Source of the DNA: Paenibacillus flagellatus
GTDB lineage: Bacteria > Bacillota > Bacilli > Paenibacillales > NBRC-103111
DNA: 64,000 nucleotides
Assembly: GCF_003217775.1 (NCBI RefSeq)
Contig: NZ_QJVJ01000014.1
Location: 102,729-166,728 of the forward strand
Reading direction: 5' to 3'
Both the position numbers and the translations under genes were made by a program. The notes under the pieces were generated by a model. The model was not told the DNA's origin. It did no database searches and worked only from the letters and a program-made list of their open reading frames with translations. Of the stretch, positions 39,342 through 45,871 are shown piece by piece. Every line of letters starts with the position of its first letter. Within the stretch, counting starts at the first letter, position 1.

Positions 39342-40553
39342 TTATCTCGATTTTGTTTGCCAAGCGCGATACTGGTCGCGGAAGGCGGCCGGCCAGCCTT
39401 CCTCGTTCAAGCCGAATTGAGCGAGGAACGCGAACACCCAGCGCTCCAGACCGAAGCCGACGCAGCCGGTCGTCGCCGGCCGTTTGCCCGTCTTGATATC
39501 GAACGCCGTCCCGAAGGCCGTGCTGTGGAAGTTGACCGAGCTGCAGGCGATCGATTTGCCGATGTACGGAACCGTCAGCCGCATCTCGTATTTCATCTCT
39601 TGATTGCGCTGGAACGACGCTTTCACTTGGAAGTCGTTCGTGAAGAACGGATCGTTGGCGTTCTCGATCAAGCAGTCGATTTCCCACTCGACGGCCAACT
39701 GCTTCAACAGCTCGACCGCCTTCAGCCGGTTTTCGCGGACGAACTCCGGCTTGCCGACGAAAATGATCTCGCGCATGCTGAAGTCGAGCAGACGGCCGAA
39801 ATCGGCATGGTTTTTCGACTCGTACCGATGGCACTTCGCGACCGCGGTGGCGACGATGCCGTCCCCCTCCAGCGTCTCGCCCTGCAAGCCTTCGTAGCAA
39901 TGATAGCACGTCGACGGGTTCATCGCGAGGCGCGGCTTCGGCATCGTCTTGTTCAGATCGAGCGGGGCGTCCTCTTTCCAGCCGCCGGCCTGACGAACCG
40001 ATTCCGAGAACGATTCGATGACGTCGAGGTCGTCGCGCAGATGGTTCAAGAAATGAATATGCTCCGGGAACGAGGTGAAATGGTTCGTCTTGTCCAACGT
40101 CGACAAATGGATGACGGCCGGGTACGACTCCTCCTTGGCGCCGAACGGTTCGGCGACGCGCTTCACGAACGAATCGTCGAAGAAGCGCAGCAAGCTCGAA
40201 AACGGCTCACGGAAAATGAACAGACCCGGCTCCAGCACCTTGATCGTCTTCGCTTCGATCAGATCGGCGATAATGTCGCCCCGATACGGAGTCGGACCGC
40301 GGTGCTCGAACAGGATATGCTCCTTGAACCCGAAGTCGCCGCGGGAAAATCGTTCGATCAGCCGCTCCACGTGCGCCGCGATCCGCTCGCCCCCGTCCGG
40401 CGCATGGTGCGAGACGATCAGCTTGCCGTCGGCGAGCCGAATGTCGTCGATATGCTCGTCGACGAAGGCGGACGCGTATTTCAGCTGGCCGTGCTGGTTC
40501 GGGTCGAGCTTGTCCAGCGCGATGACGCGTTCCGTGACGTTATGGGTGTTCAT
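39342..40553 (-). CDS. Class II aminoacyl-tRNA-synthetase-like amino acid:carrier protein ligase
   Basis: 403 aa with a GGGGAGGT SD. The C-terminal half is a class II synthetase core: motif 2-like KCHRYESKNH with FSMREIIFVG (residues ~240-266) and motif 3 GCVGFGLERW (363-372). Candidate zinc ligands are Cys216/Cys219 (TCYHCYEGL), Glu245 (CHRYE) and Cys364, the Cys-Glu-Cys layout of SerRS-like amino acid:carrier protein ligases known from Bradyrhizobium and Agrobacterium. There is no tRNA-binding coiled-coil arm. Such enzymes adenylate glycine or alanine and load it onto a carrier phosphopantetheine. The ACP gene lies four bases upstream. The substrate is unknown. Confidence 0.83.
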   Translation of the reverse strand: MNTHNVTERVIALDKLDPNQHGQLKYASAFVDEHIDDIRLADGKLIVSHHAPDGGERIAAHVERLIERFSRGDFGFKEHILFEHRGPTPYRGDIIADLIEAKTIKVLEPGLFIFREPFSSLLRFFDDSFVKRVAEPFGAKEESYPAVIHLSTLDKTNHFTSFPEHIHFLNHLRDDLDVIESFSESVRQAGGWKEDAPLDLNKTMPKPRLAMNPSTCYHCYEGLQGETLEGDGIVATAVAKCHRYESKNHADFGRLLDFSMREIIFVGKPEFVRENRLKAVELLKQLAVEWEIDCLIENANDPFFTNDFQVKASFQRNQEMKYEMRLTVPYIGKSIACSSVNFHSTAFGTAFDIKTGKRPATTGCVGFGLERWVFAFLAQFGLNEEGWPAAFRDQYRAWQTKSR

Positions 40554-40557
40554 GGCG

Positions 40558-40809
40558 TTACCTCCCCGTCTTGGTCGCGATAAAGGAGGCGATCTCCCGT
40601 ATCGTGTTGAGCGGATACAGCATCAAGTCCTGGTTCGTCACTTGGATGCCGTACGTTTTCTCGATATGGGCGATCAGGGCGGTTGCCCCGATCGAATCGA
40701 TAAAGCCATAGTCGAACAGGTGGACGTCGGTGCCGAAGTCGTCGTCGTTGTCGTCGATTTCGTACCGTTCGCGGATATGGCGCTCCAATTGCTGCACGAT
40801 TTCTTCCAT
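40558..40809 (-). CDS. Acyl carrier protein (DltC-like carrier)
   Basis: 83 aa from the ATG at 40809 with AAAGGAGAA; the open frame extends upstream without an SD. It is acidic and four-helical, with the phosphopantetheine site Ser39 in FIDSIGAT (canonical DSL reads DSI here). Fatty-acid ACP genes normally lie by fabG/fabF, which are absent; the neighbour is the synthetase-like ligase. It is therefore the probable carrier of an activated amino acid for the MBOAT. No phosphopantetheinyl transferase gene is in the window. Confidence 0.88.
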   Translation of the reverse strand: MEEIVQQLERHIRERYEIDDNDDDFGTDVHLFDYGFIDSIGATALIAHIEKTYGIQVTNQDLMLYPLNTIREIASFIATKTGR

Positions 40810-40844
40810 GGTCGTTCTCCTTTGGATAAAGCGCCTGTTTGCGA

Positions 40845-43800
40845 TCAAGGCATCGTGACGACGATGCTCGTCTTGGCGCCGTAATGAGTAACGGTGTATA
40901 CGTTCGCCTGCGGGTCTTTCTCGATCTTCAAATCGTCGCCCTGAATGTCGAGCGGGCGCGGGCTATACAGCTTGATTTGCTGCATGCCGTCGGACTGGAG
41001 CTCGATCGTCCGTTTCGTTCCGTCGTCGCGAATGTCGAACGGCACGTTGGAGCGGACGACGTGGAACGGCTCCGCCCCCCAATTGACGGAGACGGTCGTC
41101 AGCCGGCGCAGGCCGAGTCCGACGTACAGCTTGCCTTCGTTTTTCATGAACGCCGGAGAGTCGGTCGCGAACGGATAGCCCGCGTACTTCTCTCCCGCCT
41201 CGAAGACGACGCCCGCCGTATCGCGGTATTCCGCGGCCAGGTCCGGTACGCCGCCGGTGTCCGTCGACAGCGACAGCGTCAGGTGCAGGCCGCGGCCGAA
41301 CCGCGTCTTCAGCTTGTCGATCGCGTAGACGAGCCATGGCCGCTCGACCTTGTAGGCGGTCTTCATCGTCGCGAGGAACGATCGCGCCATCTGCGGCTCG
41401 GTCATGAAATTGTAGTCGTACGTCGTCCGGAGTCCGTCGAAGTAGCGGACGAATTCGAGCAGCTGTCCGGTTTTGGCAGGATATTTATACTGGTACTCGA
41501 TATGTTCGAAATAATCGATCGGCAAATCGAGCGCGGCGTACGACTGGTAAATGTTCGACGTCCCGCCGTTCGCGTCGAGACTGAAACGGAAGCCGGGCGC
41601 GTACAGCATCATCGGCGATTTCAGCTGCTTGTCGTCGAGCAGGAACGGGAAGCTCCATAGAAAATCTTGGCCCCACTGCGGCTCGGTCGGGCTGTGCGAC
41701 GGCTTGAAGCCGAAATTGTACCAGATGTCCGCTTCGTTCTCGTTGCGCAGCGTCTGCAGACGGTCCGCCTGATTGATGCGCCACGTATGCTGGTTCGTAC
41801 CGGTTTTCGTCCACGGAATGCCCAGCGAGGCGAACGACTTCTTCTGCAGAGCGAGCTCGAGCTTTTCCTGCTCGGAACTGACGAAGCCGTGCACGTATAC
41901 GTGCGGGACGATCTCGAGCTTATTCGCCTTGGCGTAATCGAGAAATTCCCGAAGCTCCTCTTTGTATGGGAACGCCGGATCGTCGATCGGGACGGGCTGG
42001 CTGTACTGGACTTGACCGACGAGCAGGTCTTCCTTGCCGTCGTGGTTCAAGTCGGCCCACAGCGGCACCGAATATTGGCCGCCGACCAGCGCCTTGGTGC
42101 CGGACTGATTGCGCATCCGCCCTTCAATCGGCCCTTGAAGCGACCACGTACCGTCGGCTTGCTGCGTGTAGACGAGCACGTCGCCCTCGCTGTTGCCGAC
42201 GACGAGGTCCGCCCGCTTGTCGCCGTTCATATCGCGGATCGCGGGCGCGGCGTGCGTCGCGGAAATCCGGAACAGCGGCCGCGCGGCGGCGAATTGCAGC
42301 GGCTTGCCCGCCGATCCGGCGAACAGCGTCAGCTGTCCGGTGGCGTCGCCGACGACGAGATCGGCGACGCCGTCGCCGTTCACGTCCCCGACGGCCGGGG
42401 CGGAGTGGGCGGCGACGCGGATCGGCGTGCCGTTCGACGTCAGCGGCACGGGTGCGGCGAACGCGCCGTTGCCGAGGCCGGTCAGCGCGACGACCGTCCC
42501 GTCCTCGCTGCCGACGACGAGATCGGCTTTGCCGTCGCCGTTCAAGTCCGTCGCCGTTACCGTGGCGTAGCCGGCCGTCTGGAACGGCTGGCCGTTCGGC
42601 AGCTTCAGCGGCTCCTTCGCCCCGAAGCCGTCGGGGGGCTGCAATCCTTCCGGCACCATCTGCGTCGACGGCGTACGGCCGACGTTCGGGAACCGGTACA
42701 GATAGCCGTCGGAGCTGCCCGCGATGAGATCGGTTTTGCCGTCGCCGTTCCAATCGGCGAGCGCCGGGTAAGCACGGTACGGCAGCTCCAGCTTCACCGC
42801 GAGCTCGTGCTCGCTCGGGTAACGAGCCAGCGCCAGGGTAGTGTCGCCGCTCGTCAGCAGCGTTCCGCTCGAATAAAATGAATTCGGCAATTCGCCGACG
42901 AATTGCGGCTTGTCCGTCGTCCCCTCGTTCAGATGGACCGTGATCGATTCGTTCCAGTAGTACCAATCGAACGAAGAACGAACGAGCGAATAGGACGGAA
43001 TCTGATCGTATTGCTTGAGCAGCTCGGCCCAGCCGATCGCTTCCTTATGCTGGATCGCGGGAAGCGCCTCGAAATGGTTCTGGTACGCCATCGCGGGGCG
43101 GCCGTACGGGCCGAACACTTTTTTCAGGCTATAGCCGAGCGTTTCCTTGGATACGTAAGCAACGTACTCGTTGCGCAGCAAATGGTTCGCGGCGGCGAAC
43201 GAGAATTGGAAGTACGGCTCCTGCGGCAGGCCGGTTTTGAAATTGAAGTAGAGCGACTTGCCGGGTGCGCCTAGCGATTCGTCATGCCTGGCCGCTTTCG
43301 TCGGAAACCCTCTGGCCGGGTCCATCCCGCTCTGCAGGTCGAAGCCGGTAATGAAATACCGGTTGGGCATAAACGCGCTGGCGGCGAACACCGTCCCCTG
43401 TCCGAACCGGTTTACCGTATACAGCGGTTGGCCGTTCATCGTGACGAGCGTTTCGGCGGTCGACGGGACGATCGCTTGCCCCCAATCGAAGCCGGGCATC
43501 GTGTCGTTCATGTCGACGTGAGTCGTGAAATTGTCGGCGAATTGCTTGAACACGTTTTGCAAGCCTTGCAGATTGCCCCTTACATGCGGGTAATCGAACT
43601 TCGGCTTGACGGTCGGCGCGACCGGCACGACGGCGGAAGCGCCGAGCAGCTCCATCGGCAGATCGCCCAGCAATTCGTTTTCCACGAACAGGTGCCCGCC
43701 TTGCTCGACGTACGCCGCAAGCGATGCGACGGCGTCTCGGAGTGCAGGCGATTGCTTCAAGGACACGTCCAAATAAACGGCGTCGTAAGATCGCAGTTTT

Positions 43801-44012
43801 TTGGCGTCGAGTCCTTCCAGAGGGAGCCGGCGGACTTCGGCGTTGGCGACGATCGATTGTTCGAAATTGAGATAAGCCGCCCGGTCGTAGCGGTCTCCGC
43901 TGCTTGCGAACAGCAGCCGGACCTTCTCCTCTTTGTGGCCGAACACGAGCGCGAATGCCGCGGCGACCAGCAAGAGCCCGACGAACCAGGCCGCTTTTTT
44001 GCGCAATGACAA
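40845..44012 (-). CDS. Large exported FG-GAP/VCBS repeat protein
   Basis: 1055 aa, the first gene of the operon. An N-terminal signal or TM anchor (residues ~7-24) precedes a Rossmann-like region (~32-125; RSYDAVYLDVSL, GGHLFVENELLG) resembling a glutamine-amidotransferase-like fold. Five calcium-binding FG-GAP repeats lie at ~420-670 (DWNGDGKTDL, DLNGDGKADL, DVNGDGVADL, DMNGDKRADL, DLNHDGKEDL). The parts on either side (HFEALPAIQHKEAIGWAELL; LEIVPHVYVHGF) could be halves of one polysaccharide-active domain interrupted by the propeller. The function is unknown. It is 35 bases upstream of the ACP gene and may be the modified protein or act on the modified polymer. Confidence 0.8.
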   Translation of the reverse strand: MSLRKKAAWFVGLLLVAAAFALVFGHKEEKVRLLFASSGDRYDRAAYLNFEQSIVANAEVRRLPLEGLDAKKLRSYDAVYLDVSLKQSPALRDAVASLAAYVEQGGHLFVENELLGDLPMELLGASAVVPVAPTVKPKFDYPHVRGNLQGLQNVFKQFADNFTTHVDMNDTMPGFDWGQAIVPSTAETLVTMNGQPLYTVNRFGQGTVFAASAFMPNRYFITGFDLQSGMDPARGFPTKAARHDESLGAPGKSLYFNFKTGLPQEPYFQFSFAAANHLLRNEYVAYVSKETLGYSLKKVFGPYGRPAMAYQNHFEALPAIQHKEAIGWAELLKQYDQIPSYSLVRSSFDWYYWNESITVHLNEGTTDKPQFVGELPNSFYSSGTLLTSGDTTLALARYPSEHELAVKLELPYRAYPALADWNGDGKTDLIAGSSDGYLYRFPNVGRTPSTQMVPEGLQPPDGFGAKEPLKLPNGQPFQTAGYATVTATDLNGDGKADLVVGSEDGTVVALTGLGNGAFAAPVPLTSNGTPIRVAAHSAPAVGDVNGDGVADLVVGDATGQLTLFAGSAGKPLQFAAARPLFRISATHAAPAIRDMNGDKRADLVVGNSEGDVLVYTQQADGTWSLQGPIEGRMRNQSGTKALVGGQYSVPLWADLNHDGKEDLLVGQVQYSQPVPIDDPAFPYKEELREFLDYAKANKLEIVPHVYVHGFVSSEQEKLELALQKKSFASLGIPWTKTGTNQHTWRINQADRLQTLRNENEADIWYNFGFKPSHSPTEPQWGQDFLWSFPFLLDDKQLKSPMMLYAPGFRFSLDANGGTSNIYQSYAALDLPIDYFEHIEYQYKYPAKTGQLLEFVRYFDGLRTTYDYNFMTEPQMARSFLATMKTAYKVERPWLVYAIDKLKTRFGRGLHLTLSLSTDTGGVPDLAAEYRDTAGVVFEAGEKYAGYPFATDSPAFMKNEGKLYVGLGLRRLTTVSVNWGAEPFHVVRSNVPFDIRDDGTKRTIELQSDGMQQIKLYSPRPLDIQGDDLKIEKDPQANVYTVTHYGAKTSIVVTMP

Positions 44013-44054
44013 GGCGATCCCTCAAAACTTGTAAGATGGTCGATGACTGTAGCC

Positions 44055-44083
44055 ATTATAGCATTTTGAGCGTTTCTTGTTAA
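44055..44083 (-). promoter_or_regulatory. Promoter of the surface-aminoacylation operon
   Basis: On the minus strand, TTAACA (44083-44078), 17-base spacer, TATAAT (44060-44055). It is a near-consensus sigma-A promoter 43 bases upstream of the FG-GAP gene. Confidence 0.8.
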
Positions 44084-44146
44084 CATTTGACGAAAGGGGA
44101 GAGGGGAAAGTTGACCGTTCCGCTCCACTTTTGTCGATTCGTCCGA

Positions 44147-44152
44147 TATAAT
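44147..44152 (+). promoter_or_regulatory. Likely -10 element for the PfkB kinase gene
   Basis: TATAAT at 44147-44152, 50 bases before the ATG. No good -35 lies at the proper spacing; TTGACC at 44111-44116 is too far upstream (30 bases). It is divergent from the operon promoter at 44055-44083. Confidence 0.45.
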
Positions 44153-44202
44153 TCAACGTAACGAAGGATCAGGATATACTACATATTTAAGGAGGCGGTC
44201 GG

Positions 44203-45183
44203 ATGGAAAAGCGTGCGGTCGTATGTTTGGGAGAGCTGCTGATCGATTTCGTGCCGGAGACGAACGGCCAACCGCTGTCGCGTGTGGATACGTTCCGCAA
44301 GGCGGCGGGAGGGGCGCCGGCCAACGTGGCTGCCGCGGTAGCGAAGCTCGGAGGGCGTTCGCGGTTTATCGGGAAGGTCGGCGCCGATCCGTTCGGCGAG
44401 TTTTTGCAGCGAACGTTGGCCGAGACGGGCGTAGAACCGGCGCTGCTCTTCACGGACGAGGCGCGGACGGGGCTCGCGTTCGTGTCGCTGCGCGACGACG
44501 GCGAGCGGGACTTCCTGTTCTTCCGCGATCCGGCGGCGGACATGCTGCTGCGCAAAGAGGAAGTGGAGGAAGCGTGGCTGCGGGACGCGGCCGTCTATCA
44601 TTTCGGCTCCGTCTCGCTGATCGCGGAGCCGTGCCGGGGGACGACGCTCGACGCGGCGCGGCGTGCCCGGGCTCACGGGGCGCTTGTTTCGTACGATCCG
44701 AACGTGCGGCTCCCGCTATGGAGGAACGCCGACTTCGCGCGCCGGACGATCGCCGACCAGCTGCCGCTCGCCGATCTCGTGAAGGTCAGCGAGGAGGAGG
44801 TCGACTTCCTGTACGGCACCGGCGTCGAGAAGGGCGCCCGGCTCATGCTCGAGCTCGGCCCGCGCTGCGTCGTCGTCACGCTCGGCGCCGCCGGCTGCCG
44901 CGTGTTTACGCCGTCGGGCGACGTGACCGTCCCCGGCATGCCGGTAGAAGCGGTCGACACGACCGGCGCGGGCGACGGCTTCGTCGGCGGGCTGCTCTGG
45001 CGGCTCGCCGAGAGCGGCGTTACGGCGTCGCGGCTCGCGGAGGCGCTCGCGGACGAGGCGTTCGCGCGGGACGCGTGCGGCTTCGCATGCGCGGTCGGCG
45101 CGCTCACGACGACGAAGCGGGGCGCCATCGCGGCGCTGCCGACGCGCGCCGACGTCGAGGCGCTGCTCGGGCGGGAGGCTTGA
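44203..45183 (+). CDS. PfkB-family carbohydrate kinase (fructokinase-like)
   Basis: 326 aa, ATG 44203 with TAAGGAGGC upstream. Ribokinase fold: N-terminal VVCLGELLIDFVP, substrate motif GGAPANVAAAVAKLGG and the C-terminal catalytic signature DTTGAGDGFVGGLL with its base Asp. The N-terminal pattern is closest to bacterial fructokinases, but ribokinase or another sugar kinase cannot be ruled out. No sugar transporter or regulator is adjacent. It is followed after three bases by a phosphoesterase. Confidence 0.85.
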   Translation: MEKRAVVCLGELLIDFVPETNGQPLSRVDTFRKAAGGAPANVAAAVAKLGGRSRFIGKVGADPFGEFLQRTLAETGVEPALLFTDEARTGLAFVSLRDDGERDFLFFRDPAADMLLRKEEVEEAWLRDAAVYHFGSVSLIAEPCRGTTLDAARRARAHGALVSYDPNVRLPLWRNADFARRTIADQLPLADLVKVSEEEVDFLYGTGVEKGARLMLELGPRCVVVTLGAAGCRVFTPSGDVTVPGMPVEAVDTTGAGDGFVGGLLWRLAESGVTASRLAEALADEAFARDACGFACAVGALTTTKRGAIAALPTRADVEALLGREA

Positions 45184-45186
45184 GCG

Positions 45187-45696
45187 ATGGGGAACGTGTT
45201 TCTGACCTCCGACCACCATTTCGGCCATCAGCACATTATCGACTTCGAGTCGCGGCCGTTCGCCGACGTCGAGGAGATGAACGAGACGATGATCGCCAGA
45301 TGGAACGACGTCGTCGGCCGCGACGACCGGGTTTATCATCTGGGCGACTTTTCGTTTCTGAACAAGGAGAAGACGAAGGCGATCGTCGAGCGGCTGAACG
45401 GCTACAAGGTGCTGATCATGGGCCACCACGACCGCGGCCGTTCCCGGACGTGGTGGCTCGACGCCGGCTTCGACGAGGTGAGCGAAGTGCCGATCGTATA
45501 CGGCGGCTTCTTCTTCCTGTCGCACGAGCCGATGTACATGAACAAGCATATGCCGTACGTTAACGTCCACGGCCACATTCACAGCCAGAAGTACGAGGGC
45601 CGTCAATACGTCAACGTTAGCGTGGAGCATTGGAACTACGCGCCGGTTTCGTTCGAGGACATCAAACGCCGGGTCGTGCCGAGCGAGGAGCAGTAA
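45187..45696 (+). CDS. Calcineurin-like metallophosphoesterase
   Basis: 169 aa. The metal-binding motifs of the metallophosphatase superfamily are all present: SDHHFGHQHII (D, H), GDFSF (GD), MGHHD (GNHD-type), and HGHIHSQ (GHxH). It is small and resembles phage and bacterial YfcE-like or single-domain phosphoesterases; the substrate is unknown. It is probably cotranscribed with the PfkB gene, and a terminator follows. Confidence 0.85.
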   Translation: MGNVFLTSDHHFGHQHIIDFESRPFADVEEMNETMIARWNDVVGRDDRVYHLGDFSFLNKEKTKAIVERLNGYKVLIMGHHDRGRSRTWWLDAGFDEVSEVPIVYGGFFFLSHEPMYMNKHMPYVNVHGHIHSQKYEGRQYVNVSVEHWNYAPVSFEDIKRRVVPSEEQ

Positions 45697-45777
45697 GAGC
45701 GCGAGTTTGCGGATTCCCGGCGTTTGCCGTCCTGCTTCGTCGGCGGCACCGGTTTCCATCCGGCCCCGGATAGCGCG

Positions 45778-45824
45778 AGCCGCCCCTTTTCTGGTACACT
45801 AGAAAGATCAAGGGGCGGCTTTTC
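45778..45824 (+). terminator. Terminator after the phosphoesterase gene
   Basis: Perfect 11-bp stem AGCCGCCCCTT (45778-45788) and AAGGGGCGGCT (45810-45820), then four T residues. A TACACT string in the loop looks like a -10 but has no supporting -35. Confidence 0.8.
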
Positions 45825-45871
45825 GGCATGGCCGGCGGCCCCGTGCAACTTTTCTGGAGGATACGAAACCT

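Noticed and set aside
42124..42966. Arg/Gly-rich frames inside the FG-GAP gene
   Set aside because: These come from the repetitive Asp/Gly codons of the FG-GAP repeats read out of frame. No SD or domain supports them.
45790..45800. TACACT as a -10 for the U32 gene
   Set aside because: It lies in the loop of a perfect terminator hairpin and has no -35 at a suitable distance.
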